Below, in pieces: positions 33,981-43,306 of a stretch of 64,000 nucleotides of DNA (within the stretch, counting starts at the first letter, position 1; every line of letters starts with the position of its first letter). Source of the stretch: an uncultured Lachnospiraceae bacterium. Its GTDB lineage: Bacteria; Bacillota; Clostridia; Lachnospirales; Lachnospiraceae. The DNA is taken from positions 62,001 through 126,000 of the forward strand of contig CANPUE010000002.1 in NCBI GenBank assembly GCA_947577185.1. The letters are read 5' to 3'. A program made the translations under genes and the position numbers. Under the pieces are notes generated by a model. That model made no database searches and was not told where the DNA came from. It saw only the letters and a list, made by a program, of their open reading frames with translations.

Positions 33981-36900
33981 CTATTTTGCCGCCTGATTCG
34001 CATAGAAAGCTTCAATCTGCGCCTGTTCCGCGCTTAGACCCTTTTCTTCCATCTGCACGATCAGCTTTAACATACGCTCGTAATCATGCGGAATGATTTT
34101 CTTGAATTTCGGCAGATATTCCCCGAAATTGTCCAAAATTTCTTTTCCCTTGACGGAATCGGTACAGGCGACATGTTCTTTGATCAGTTCTTTTAGTTCC
34201 AACACATCATACTTGGAAGTGATTTCATAGGAAGAAACCATTGTTTTGTTGATTTTCGTATACAGATCGTTGTCTTTATCGAGCACATAGGCGATGCCGC
34301 CGCTCATGCCGGCTGCGAAATTCTTTCCGGTCTTACCGATCACGACCACACGGCCGCCCGTCATATATTCGCATCCGTGCTCACCGACGCCTTCCACAAC
34401 GGCGACTGCGCCGGAGTTGCGCACACAGAAGCGTTCTCCCGCCACACCGTTAATGAATGCCTTGCCGGAAGTCGCACCGTAAAGGGCTACGTTACCGATG
34501 ATAATATTTTCATCCTGCTGAAAGGTCGATGCTTTTGGCGGATAAACAATCAGCTTCCCGCCGGATAAGCCTTTCCCGAAATAATCATTGGAATCCCCGA
34601 CAAGCTCCAATGTCAGTCCTTTCGGGATAAAGGCGCCGAAGCTCTGCCCGCCGGAACCGCTGCACAAAATCCGGTAAGTATCTTCCGTCAGTTTATCGCC
34701 AAACTTTCTCGTGATCTCGGAACCCAGAATCGTACCGAACGTGCGGTCGGTGTTGGTGACCTCAACCGCCAGACGACTCTTTTGTCCCGACGCCATCGCT
34801 CCTGCCAGCTGTTTCAGAAGAACCTTTTCATCGAGCGTGTTTTCCAGTCCAAAATCATATACCTGTCTGGGATCAAAGATCACCTTCTGTCTGCTTCCCG
34901 CATAAGGGTTGGATAAAATCAGGCTGAGGTCAATTTTTCTGTATTTCTCAGGCAGGTTGTCTTTTATTTTCAGCAGATCCGTTCTGCCGACCAGTTCGTC
35001 GACCGTGCGTATCCCCAGCGCCGCCATATATTCCCGCAGTTCCTGTGCGATGAATTTCATGAAATTTTCCACATATTCCGGTCTGCCTTTAAACCGCCTG
35101 CGCAGTTCGGGATTCTGCGTCGCCACGCCGACCGGGCAGGTATCCAGATTGCAGACCCGCATCATGACACAGCCCATAGTTACAAGCGGCGCTGTCGCAA
35201 ATCCAAATTCTTCCGCACCAAGGAGCGCCGCGACCGCGACATCCCTGCCGCTCATCAGTTTGCCGTCCGTCTCGATGCGGACTTTGCTGCGCAGACCGTT
35301 CTGAATCAGCGTCTGATGCGTTTCGGCAAGACCCAGCTCCCACGGAAGGCCCGCATTGTGGATCGAACTGCGGGGCGCCGCTCCGGTGCCGCCGTCATAA
35401 CCGGATACGAGCACAACCTGTGCCCCCGCTTTGGCAACGCCCGCCGCAACCGTGCCGACGCCTGCCTCCGAAACAAGTTTCACGGAAATTCTCGCTCTTT
35501 TATTTGCATTTTTGAGATCATAAATCAGCTGCGCCAGATCTTCTATGGAATAAATATCATGATGCGGCGGGGGAGAAATCAGACTCACACCAGCCGTGGA
35601 ATGTCTCGTCTTCGCGATCCACGGGTAAACTTTGCCGCCCGGAAGGTGTCCGCCTTCGCCTGGTTTGGCCCCCTGCGCCATCTTGATCTGGATTTCCTGT
35701 GCGCTGTTTAAATACTCGCTCGTCACACCAAAACGTCCGCTCGCCACCTGCTTAATCGCAGAGCATCTGTTTGTTCCGTCTGCGCCGACGGTCAGTCTCT
35801 CTTTATCCTCCCCGCCTTCGCCGGAATTGGATTTGCCATGCAGTCTGTTCATGGCGACCGCCATCGTCTCATGCGCCTCTTTCGAGATCGAGCCATAAGA
35901 CATCGCGCCCGTCTTAAACCTTGTGACAATGCTGTCAACTCCTTCTACCTCCTCTATTGGCACGGGTTTCGCGGCATAATGGAAGTCCATCAGACTCCGC
36001 AGTGTCTTCATGCTGTCTTCACTATTGACCGCTTTGGTATATTGTTTGAACATCTCATAATCACCGCGTTTCGTTGACTCCTGCAGCAAATGAATCGTCT
36101 CCGGGTTATATAAATGCTCATCCGCGCCGCTGCGCATCTGGTGGTGTCCGGGGCTGTCCAGCTCCAGATCCGTAGACAGACCGAGTGGGTCAAAAGCCAT
36201 TGAGTGCAGCAGATCCACTTCTTTTTCAATGTCCTGTAAGGTAATACCGCCGACACGGCATACCGTATTGGTGAAATACTTATTGATCACCTCTTTGTCA
36301 ATGCCGATCGCTTCGAAAATCTTTGACCCCTGATAGGACTGTATCGTAGAGATTCCCATCTTGGAAGCGATCTTGACAATGCCGTGCAAAATGGCATCAT
36401 TATAATCATTGACCGCCGCGTAATAGTCCTTATCCAGCATACGGTGATCGATCAGTTCCCTGATGCTCTCCTGTGCCAGATACGGATTGATCGCGGACGC
36501 GCCATATCCGAGCAGCGTTGCGAAATGGTGTACTTCTCTCGGCTCCGCCGACTCCAGTACAATCGCCACGCTGGTTCTTTTCTTCGTACTGACAAGATGC
36601 TGCTGCAAGGCCGATACCGCAAGCAGGGAGGGAATTGCCACACGGTTTTCATCTACGCCCCTGTCGGAAAGAATTAATATATTGACACCACCCCGAAACG
36701 CTCTGTCCACTTCCACGAACAGTCTGTCGATCGCCTTTTCCAGACTCGTATTCTTATAATATGTGATCGGGACGACCTCTACTTTGAATCCCTCAGACTT
36801 CATATTTTTGATTTTCAGCAAATCCGTATTGGTCAGGATCGGATTGTGCACACGGAGCACATTGCAGTTTTCCGGCTTTTCTTCCAGCAGATTACCGTCT

Positions 36901-38531
36901 CTTCCCAGATAGACAGTCGTGGATGTGACCACTTCCTCGCGGATCGCGTCGATCGGCGGATTCGTCACCTGCGCAAAAAGCTGCTTAAAATAGTGAAAAA
37001 GCGGATGGTGCGCCCTGGAGAGCACCGGCAGCGGCGTATCAACCCCCATCGCCGCGATCGCCTCCGAGCCGTTCTTCGCCATCGGCAGGATGCCGTTTCT
37101 CATATCCTCATACGTATACCCGAACGCTTTCTGCATACACTCTCTTTCCTCATCGGTATATTCCGGAACCCTCTGATTCGGAATTTTGAGATCCCGCAGC
37201 GCAACCAGATTGTTATCCAGCCATTCTCCGTAAGGCTGTGCGGAAGCGTATTTTTCTTTCAGTTCGTCATCATCGATCACCCTGCCCTGCATCATATCTA
37301 CCAACAGCATTTTCCCTGGATGCAGCCTTTCCTTCATGACGATCTTCGCCGGGTCAATATCCAGAACGCCTGCCTCAGAGGAAAGGATCAGCGTATCGTC
37401 ATCCGTGATCATATAACGGGACGGGCGCAGACCGTTCCGGTCAAGCACCGCTCCCATCACATCCCCGTCTGAAAAGAGAATCGAGGCCGGTCCGTCCCAC
37501 GGCTCCATCATGGTCGCATAATACTGATAAAAATCTTTTTTCTTCTGCGACATAGTCTTATTATTTTCCCATGGTTCGGGAATCGTGATCATCACCGCCA
37601 GCGGAAGCGGCATGCCGCTCATCACCAGAAATTCCAGTGTGTTATCAAGCATCGCCGAGTCGGAACCGGACGCGCTGACCGCCGGAAGCACTTTGTGCAG
37701 ATGCCCTGCCAGATGTTCCGACTCCATCGTCTCCTCACGCGCCAGCATCTTATCGGCATTGCCGCGGATCGTATTGATTTCACCGTTGTGCACGATAAAT
37801 CTGTTCGGGTGTGCCCTCTCCCAGCTTGGATTCGTATTGGTGGAAAAACGGGAATGTACGATTGCGACCGCCGACTCATAATCCTTATCCTGCAGATCGG
37901 AAAAGAAGGTTCTAAGCTGCCCGACTAAAAACATCCCTTTATAGACAATCGTCCTGCTGGAAAGAGATACCACATACGCCATTTCGGTGGTCTGCTCAAA
38001 GGTCCTGCGCACAATATATAGTTTTCTGTCGAAATCAAGCCCTTTGGCGACGCCTGCCGGTTTTTTCACAAAAGCCTGCATGATACAGGGCATACATTCC
38101 ACCGCCTTATGCCCGAGCACAGACGGATCCGTGGGCACCTTTCTCCAGCCAAGAAACTGCATCCCTTCTTTTTTCACTATGATTTCAAACATCTTCTTTG
38201 CCTGATTTTGCTGTAATTCATCCTGCGGGAAGAAAAAACTCCCGATCCCGTATTCTCTTTCCCCGCCAGGCGAAAAACCAAGTTCTCTGGTCACCTTCAC
38301 CATAAATCTGTGAGGAATCTGTGTAAGAATCCCCACACCGTCGCCCGTCTTGCCCTCGGCGTCTTTCCCTGCCCTGTGTTCCAGATTTTCAACGATCTTC
38401 AAAGCGTTCTCGACCGTCAAACGGCTTTTTTGTCCTTTGATATTGACACAGGCGCCGATGCCGCAGTTGTCATGCTCAAACTCCATTCTATGGAGGGGCG
38501 CCTTAGGATTTGCCATTTTTGCGTCAAACAT
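33981..38531 (-). CDS. gltB: Glutamate synthase large subunit
   Basis: A 1516-residue protein of full family length. The N-terminal amidotransferase domain carries DNCGIGACV (Cys nucleophile near residue 23 before processing). The central FMN domain includes GGKVYPWIAKTRHSTAGVSLISPPPHHDIYSIEDLAQLI, with cluster cysteines in GCVMMRVCNLDTCPVGVA. The C-terminal beta-helix has GGRVVVIGKTGKNFAAGMSGG. AAGGAG lies before the ATG. Its expression may be attenuated by the leader hairpin upstream. Confidence 0.97.
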   Translation of the reverse strand: MFDAKMANPKAPLHRMEFEHDNCGIGACVNIKGQKSRLTVENALKIVENLEHRAGKDAEGKTGDGVGILTQIPHRFMVKVTRELGFSPGGEREYGIGSFFFPQDELQQNQAKKMFEIIVKKEGMQFLGWRKVPTDPSVLGHKAVECMPCIMQAFVKKPAGVAKGLDFDRKLYIVRRTFEQTTEMAYVVSLSSRTIVYKGMFLVGQLRTFFSDLQDKDYESAVAIVHSRFSTNTNPSWERAHPNRFIVHNGEINTIRGNADKMLAREETMESEHLAGHLHKVLPAVSASGSDSAMLDNTLEFLVMSGMPLPLAVMITIPEPWENNKTMSQKKKDFYQYYATMMEPWDGPASILFSDGDVMGAVLDRNGLRPSRYMITDDDTLILSSEAGVLDIDPAKIVMKERLHPGKMLLVDMMQGRVIDDDELKEKYASAQPYGEWLDNNLVALRDLKIPNQRVPEYTDEERECMQKAFGYTYEDMRNGILPMAKNGSEAIAAMGVDTPLPVLSRAHHPLFHYFKQLFAQVTNPPIDAIREEVVTSTTVYLGRDGNLLEEKPENCNVLRVHNPILTNTDLLKIKNMKSEGFKVEVVPITYYKNTSLEKAIDRLFVEVDRAFRGGVNILILSDRGVDENRVAIPSLLAVSALQQHLVSTKKRTSVAIVLESAEPREVHHFATLLGYGASAINPYLAQESIRELIDHRMLDKDYYAAVNDYNDAILHGIVKIASKMGISTIQSYQGSKIFEAIGIDKEVINKYFTNTVCRVGGITLQDIEKEVDLLHSMAFDPLGLSTDLELDSPGHHQMRSGADEHLYNPETIHLLQESTKRGDYEMFKQYTKAVNSEDSMKTLRSLMDFHYAAKPVPIEEVEGVDSIVTRFKTGAMSYGSISKEAHETMAVAMNRLHGKSNSGEGGEDKERLTVGADGTNRCSAIKQVASGRFGVTSEYLNSAQEIQIKMAQGAKPGEGGHLPGGKVYPWIAKTRHSTAGVSLISPPPHHDIYSIEDLAQLIYDLKNANKRARISVKLVSEAGVGTVAAGVAKAGAQVVLVSGYDGGTGAAPRSSIHNAGLPWELGLAETHQTLIQNGLRSKVRIETDGKLMSGRDVAVAALLGAEEFGFATAPLVTMGCVMMRVCNLDTCPVGVATQNPELRRRFKGRPEYVENFMKFIAQELREYMAALGIRTVDELVGRTDLLKIKDNLPEKYRKIDLSLILSNPYAGSRQKVIFDPRQVYDFGLENTLDEKVLLKQLAGAMASGQKSRLAVEVTNTDRTFGTILGSEITRKFGDKLTEDTYRILCSGSGGQSFGAFIPKGLTLELVGDSNDYFGKGLSGGKLIVYPPKASTFQQDENIIIGNVALYGATSGKAFINGVAGERFCVRNSGAVAVVEGVGEHGCEYMTGGRVVVIGKTGKNFAAGMSGGIAYVLDKDNDLYTKINKTMVSSYEITSKYDVLELKELIKEHVACTDSVKGKEILDNFGEYLPKFKKIIPHDYERMLKLIVQMEEKGLSAEQAQIEAFYANQAAK

Positions 38532-38595
38532 GGTTTGGTCTCCTTCCTGTTCCTGTGGTCTTCTGATCCCTATCCTGAAAATGCCGGCATCAAAA

Positions 38596-38640
38596 AAGCC
38601 GCAAAAATACCCTTCGTCAAGAAGCGCACCTTTGCGGCTT
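38596..38640 (-). terminator. Terminator hairpin in the gltB leader, candidate attenuator
   Basis: On the minus strand AAGCCGCAAA pairs with TTTGCGGCTT. A small inner hairpin (CTTC/GAAG) sits in the loop and six T follow. It is downstream of the gltB promoter and 65 bp upstream of the gltB ATG, so gltB transcripts must pass it. It also lies after the aminotransferase stop codon and could simply end that gene. Confidence 0.75.
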
Positions 38641-38665
38641 AAACTTATCTTAAAAATCTTCTCAT

Positions 38666-38694
38666 ACTATACAACACTTTTGAAACTTTGTAAA
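38666..38694 (-). promoter_or_regulatory. Promoter of gltBD
   Basis: On the minus strand TTTACA (38689-38694) and TATAGT (38666-38671) are separated by 17 bp. It lies between the aminotransferase stop and the leader terminator and reads toward gltB. Confidence 0.65.
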
Positions 38695-38731
38695 TAAAGA
38701 ATTTAGAGCAGATTGCCTGATTCCCTGTCAA

Positions 38732-39913
38732 TTATCCGTTTACCGCACAGATACACTCTCCAAGCCGTCTGATTCCTTCTCTGATCGTCCCGCAGTCTGC
38801 GTTGGTATAATTCAGGCGCATGGTATTGGTATCCTTCCTGTCCGTATAAAAAGGATCTCCCGGCACGAAAGCCACTTTCTTCTCCAGCGCACGCGGAAAA
38901 AGAGACATCGCCCGCATTCCTTCCGGAAGTGTGACCCACAAAAACATGCCGCCGTTGGGTCTGGTATATTGCACCCCATCCGGGAAATAGTGTTTCATTG
39001 CATCAATCATGGCCGCCGCCTGCTTTCGATACAGATCCTTTATTTTAGCGATATGCATCTCATAATCATTGTTCTGCAGATAATCCCAGATCAGATACTG
39101 TGCGAATATATTCGTATGCAGATCGCCTGCCTCCTTGGCGATGGAGAGATATTTCAGCAATTCTTTATTCTGCGAAATCAGAAAGCCGACACGCATTCCC
39201 GGCGTGACCGTCTTGGAAAACGTTCCCAGAAGAATGCTGTTCTCCAGTCTTCCCGCACCTATGTAAGGAAGATTTTCCCCATCAAAACGCAGTTCTCCGT
39301 AGGGATCATCTTCGATCAGAACCACGTCACGTCCTCTTAACATCTCATAAATCTGCATCCTGCTCTGTGCCGAATACGTAAGCCCCGTTGGATTCTGGAA
39401 ATTGGGTATCAGATATATGAATTTGACCTTTCTTTGCAGCGCCTCTGCCAGCTGTTCCAAATCCAATCCCTCTTCCGTCAGTTCCACCGCATGAAACTTT
39501 GGCTGACTCATGGCAAAAGCCTGAATCGCCGCCAGATAGGTAGGTTTCTCCACAACAATGCCGTCTTTCTTATTCAGAAAGACCTTACCGATCAGATCGA
39601 GCGCCTGCTGAGACCCCGTCGTGATCAGAACATTGTCCGCACCAATCTGCAGACCGTATTTTTCGCAGTATCTGCGCGCAATCGCTTCCCTGAGCTGCGG
39701 CAGTCCCGCCGTGACAGAATACTGGAACACGCTGCTCCCGTATGTCCTGACTATCCGCTCCATTGACACCAGCATCTCCTCCTGCGGAAAAGAAACCGGA
39801 TTTGGGAGCCCTCCCGCAAAAGAAATGATATCCGGTTCAGAGGCCGCCTTCAGAATCCCCCTCACAAAAGACGGCGGCGTCTCCCTGATCCCATCCGACA
39901 ATAACGATTCCAT
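38732..39913 (-). CDS. PLP-dependent aminotransferase (class I/II)
   Basis: A 393-residue fold-type I enzyme of the 2-aminoadipate/aromatic aminotransferase group. Landmarks are ISFAGGLPNPVSFP, ITTGSQQALDLIGKV, LIPNFQNPTGLTYS, VLIEDDPYGELRF and the PLP lysine in GTFSKTVTPGMRVGF. GGAGG precedes the ATG. It is divergent from a MocR-type regulator over 222 bp, a common pairing in which the regulator senses PLP or the substrate. The amino acid used cannot be told from sequence. Confidence 0.92.
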   Translation of the reverse strand: MESLLSDGIRETPPSFVRGILKAASEPDIISFAGGLPNPVSFPQEEMLVSMERIVRTYGSSVFQYSVTAGLPQLREAIARRYCEKYGLQIGADNVLITTGSQQALDLIGKVFLNKKDGIVVEKPTYLAAIQAFAMSQPKFHAVELTEEGLDLEQLAEALQRKVKFIYLIPNFQNPTGLTYSAQSRMQIYEMLRGRDVVLIEDDPYGELRFDGENLPYIGAGRLENSILLGTFSKTVTPGMRVGFLISQNKELLKYLSIAKEAGDLHTNIFAQYLIWDYLQNNDYEMHIAKIKDLYRKQAAAMIDAMKHYFPDGVQYTRPNGGMFLWVTLPEGMRAMSLFPRALEKKVAFVPGDPFYTDRKDTNTMRLNYTNADCGTIREGIRRLGECICAVNG

Positions 39914-40135
39914 AATCCCCCTCCATTCTTATTCTGCCTGTAAATAAATTCAACCCGTAAATTTGGCACAAACGCCGGACCGCATATATAACCACATGAT
40001 TCCTGACATGTTTTCCGTAACATCTGTTTTTGTTATTATATTCTTGCCCGGAAATGCAGACAATAGTAAAATTGTATGGAAGACAATTTTTCTGATTGGA
40101 AATCAGAATGTAAGATAGAAAGGCGGTATCTGATC

Positions 40136-41527
40136 ATGCCCGTAAATTCCTTCGACAATTATCCGATGAGCTGGAAACCCGATTTTAGCAGACACACAGG
40201 CCCGAAATACCTGTCATTGGTAAAAATGCTGGAAGAAGACATCAAAAACGGCACGCTCAAGGCCGGAACAAAACTGCCGCCGCAGCGCGAACTGGCCGAC
40301 TATCTGGATATCAACCTCAGTACGGTATCGAGAGCCTTCAAGCTCTGTGAGCAAAAAGGTCTGGTCTGTTCTTCGGTCGGAAGCGGCACCTTCGTCTCCT
40401 CCGATGCCACGGCACAGACTTTATTATTATGCGAAGAAAGAGACAGGCATGTAATTGAAATGGGGGCAATCGTGCCTTTTACATCGTGCAATCATCTTGT
40501 CAGACAATATATGGAAAAACTGTTAAAGAGACAGGACTCCCTGAACCTGCTTTCCTATGGAATCCCGGAGGGAACGAAAAGACACCGCAGCGCGGGCGCT
40601 CTCTGGTTACAAAAATCCGGCTTTACGGCAGACAGTGCGCAAATTCTTCTGGCCGCCGGAGGACAGAATGCCCTGACAGCATCCCTGGGCGCCTGCTTCG
40701 AACGGGGCGATAAGGTCGGCACGGATCCCCTGACTTATCCCGGAGTCAAGTCGGCCGCCAAACTCCTGGGCATCCATCTGATCCCGATACAGACGAGGAA
40801 TTATGAGATGACTGAGGAAGGCATCCGATATGCCAGACAGAATGAAGGGGTCAAAGGTCTTTACATCATTCCTGATTTTCATAATCCTACCGCACACACC
40901 ATGTCGCTGGAGACGCGGCAAATGATCGCAAAATGCGCAGTCGAAATGGACCTTCCCGTCATAGAGGACGGTATCAACAACTTACTGGCCGATGCCCCCC
41001 TGCCGCCTGTCGCCTCCTTTGCGCCGGAGTCGGTCATATACCTGTCAAGCCTCTCCAAAACCGTATCCGCCGGACTGCGGACAGCATTCCTCCACACCCC
41101 CAGGCGATACCGCCAAAAACTGATAGCGGCCCTGTACGCCATGAATATTTCCGTTTCACCTCTTTTGGCCACAACTGCCGCCGGTTTGATCGAAGAGGAA
41201 ATTGCCGGCCAGATCCTGTCCGAACGCAGACAAAAAATCCGGGAACGGAATCTCATCGTCGATGAGATTTTAAAAGATACCCAAGTATCCGGTACGGCCG
41301 CCAGTCCACTGCGCTATATCCATCTGCCGGAATCCTTTACCGGAAAAGAGTTTGAAACATACGCGGAAAAAGCCGGGGTACAGGTCTATGGGGCGGAACG
41401 TTTCTGTGTGGGAAACAAACCGGCTCCAAACGCTGTCCGGATCGCCGTGACAACCCCTCAGTCAACAGAGGAACTGGCGGAAGGGGTTAAAAGATTACAT
41501 AAGTTATTAATCAAAAAACGGTCATAA
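40136..41527 (+). CDS. MocR-type GntR/aminotransferase transcriptional regulator
   Basis: A 463-residue two-domain protein. The N-terminal GntR winged helix (about 20-90) includes LPPQRELADYLDINLSTVSRAFKL, and an aminotransferase-like domain (about 110-460) has IIPDFHNPTAHTMS and the PLP lysine in SSLSKTVSAGLRTAF. The ATG at 40136 has AAAGGCGG upstream; an ATG 20 codons earlier lacks one. It is divergent from the aminotransferase gene and most likely controls it. It overlaps the convergent CPBP gene by six bases. Confidence 0.92.
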   Translation: MPVNSFDNYPMSWKPDFSRHTGPKYLSLVKMLEEDIKNGTLKAGTKLPPQRELADYLDINLSTVSRAFKLCEQKGLVCSSVGSGTFVSSDATAQTLLLCEERDRHVIEMGAIVPFTSCNHLVRQYMEKLLKRQDSLNLLSYGIPEGTKRHRSAGALWLQKSGFTADSAQILLAAGGQNALTASLGACFERGDKVGTDPLTYPGVKSAAKLLGIHLIPIQTRNYEMTEEGIRYARQNEGVKGLYIIPDFHNPTAHTMSLETRQMIAKCAVEMDLPVIEDGINNLLADAPLPPVASFAPESVIYLSSLSKTVSAGLRTAFLHTPRRYRQKLIAALYAMNISVSPLLATTAAGLIEEEIAGQILSERRQKIRERNLIVDEILKDTQVSGTAASPLRYIHLPESFTGKEFETYAEKAGVQVYGAERFCVGNKPAPNAVRIAVTTPQSTEELAEGVKRLHKLLIKKRS

Positions 41528-42328
41528 TGTTTTTTTCATCCGCAAAAGAACCGCTCCTGTAATAATAACACACGCAATCCCAAAAAAGGGCCGCATTATG
41601 AACCAGTACAGAGATTCGCTCCCTGTTATCGTATAGATGGCGGTATTTGCCGCCGCATGAAAAAGAACCGCGAAGAAAAATAAGCCAAATGTTTCATACG
41701 TATAAGCAATCAGACATCCAAGGAAAAACCCGTAAAGTCCCTGTATGAGGTTGCCATGATACACACCAAACAGCAGGGAAGATAAAATAACAGCCTGTTT
41801 TATTGTAAAATGCCTTTTCATCCTGTTATAAATAACACCCCGGAATACAATTTCCTCTGCGAGCGGGGTAAGGATCCCATACAGGAAAAGGCCCACGGGA
41901 AACCATACGCTATATTGGTTCCCGGACACCTCCGCATAGGTTTCGGATTTCTCCAGCAGGTGCAGCTGACTGAATAAAATATTAACTGCTATCGAACTTG
42001 TCAGTGCAAGCAATATAGTAACAACTGTTTTTCTCCAGATGTTCTTTCGTCCTCCCCCTTCCAGTTCGCGCAAAAAGGCGGGAAGCAGAGGCACAATACC
42101 AAACAGCATGGCGACACCTCCCAGAACCGCACCGACAGTCGCCTCCTGCTGTGTCAGAAAAGTCTGCACCGGGCCGTCTGACTTGATGCGAATCAGGGTG
42201 ACTATCTGGGTCAATATAACTGCCGCACACAGATAGACCACATAATAGACAAGAAACGGCACAATCACGTCCCCCCTCCCTCCGCTTTTGACCTCCCGCA
42301 CGATAGTTTCCTTTTCTCTTTCTTTCAT
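41522..42328 (-). CDS. CPBP-family intramembrane metalloprotease
   Basis: A 268-residue protein with about eight membrane segments. The CPBP (Abi) motifs are present in order: EEIVFRGVIYNRM, FGVYHGNLIQG and FHAAANT. The family includes CAAX-type and glutamic intramembrane peptidases. Its start overlaps the HAD gene stop by four bases. The substrate is unknown; roles in peptide maturation or bacteriocin immunity are known for relatives. Confidence 0.9.
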   Translation of the reverse strand: MKEREKETIVREVKSGGRGDVIVPFLVYYVVYLCAAVILTQIVTLIRIKSDGPVQTFLTQQEATVGAVLGGVAMLFGIVPLLPAFLRELEGGGRKNIWRKTVVTILLALTSSIAVNILFSQLHLLEKSETYAEVSGNQYSVWFPVGLFLYGILTPLAEEIVFRGVIYNRMKRHFTIKQAVILSSLLFGVYHGNLIQGLYGFFLGCLIAYTYETFGLFFFAVLFHAAANTAIYTITGSESLYWFIMRPFFGIACVIITGAVLLRMKKTL

Positions 42329-42999
42329 TTCAGCAACAACTCCTCCAGCTCCGCAACGGAATCTACTATGTAATCTGCCCCGGCTTCCTCCAGTTCGCCC
42401 GGCGCGGCATAACCGAACGATACCCCCACGCTCACCAGCCCGAAACTCCTGGCTCCCAATATGTCGAACTTCCTGTCACCTGTCATGACGATTCCGTCAT
42501 GCACATTTTTCGGGTCCTGACATAATTGTCGCAAGACTTCTTCTAACACTTCTTCCTTCTTTGTTCTGGTATGGTTCAGCTCACTTCCCACAATTACATC
42601 AAAATATTCCGAAATATCAAAGTATTGCAGTATCTTTTCCACATAGACTGTAGGTTTACTGGAAGCAACTGCCAGCCTTTTTCCGACTGATTTCAGATGG
42701 GAAAGCATCTCTTTTATGCCCGGATAGATTTGATTTTCAAATAGACCAATACGGTCAAAACGTTCCCTGTACGCGGCGGCGGCTTCTAACGCCTGCTGTC
42801 CGTCAATCCCATAAAACTCATGAAAGCTCTCCAATAGCGGCGGCCCGATAAAAGGTACTAATTGATCTAAATCCGGTTCCTCAATGCCAAACTTCTGCAG
42901 GGCGTATTGAACACAACGTGTGATCCCCAGTTTCGGATCTGTCAGCGTGCCGTCCAGATCAAATAATAACGTGTGGAATTTTTTCTTATCCTCTGTCAT
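42325..42999 (-). CDS. HAD-superfamily hydrolase, phosphoglycolate-phosphatase-like
   Basis: A 224-residue HAD phosphatase. The nucleophile motif is LLFDLDGTLTD, motif II is LAVASSKPT, and the late motif is IVMTGDRKFDILGA; the helical cap lies between motifs I and II. It resembles phosphoglycolate or pyrophosphate phosphatases. The ATG at 42999 is chosen because the frame beyond it is not family-like; GAAAGGA lies upstream. It is coupled to the CPBP protease gene. Confidence 0.9.
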   Translation of the reverse strand: MTEDKKKFHTLLFDLDGTLTDPKLGITRCVQYALQKFGIEEPDLDQLVPFIGPPLLESFHEFYGIDGQQALEAAAAYRERFDRIGLFENQIYPGIKEMLSHLKSVGKRLAVASSKPTVYVEKILQYFDISEYFDVIVGSELNHTRTKKEEVLEEVLRQLCQDPKNVHDGIVMTGDRKFDILGARSFGLVSVGVSFGYAAPGELEEAGADYIVDSVAELEELLLK

Positions 43000-43306
43000 A
43001 GCGCATGATTCCTTTCTGTCTTTCCCGTGGGTTGTGAAATTCTTCGCAATTAAGGATCTTCCGATCCGACTTTTGATTGACCAGCAAAATGTGCTTACCA
43101 GTATCATACTACATCACCTTAAATAGTCAATCTCCCGTGCCGGATTTCTTTTCTCACCCGCCGCCGGACAGCCGGCGCAGACACGACAAACAGCCGCATC
43201 CCGGAAAGGATGCGGCCGCTTATGGTAACTCGACATACCTGGCAATAAACTCTTAATGTTATTTTTCGTATACTTACCTGACCAGAGTTTGTCACGAAAG
43301 AATCTG
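43000..43306. other. Gap between the HAD gene and flagellin
   Basis: No convincing gene. It contains the HAD-gene promoter side and the flagellin terminator hairpin at 43193-43216. Confidence 0.55.
43193..43216 (-). terminator. Flagellin terminator hairpin
   Basis: GCCGCATCC pairs perfectly with GGATGCGGC around a six-base loop, about 90 bp after the flagellin stop. The following minus-strand sequence, TGTTTGTC, is only moderately T-rich. Confidence 0.65.

Noticed and set aside
33981-38531. Many plus-strand frames inside gltB
   Set aside because: All are antisense to a full-length, highly conserved glutamate synthase and none has family features.
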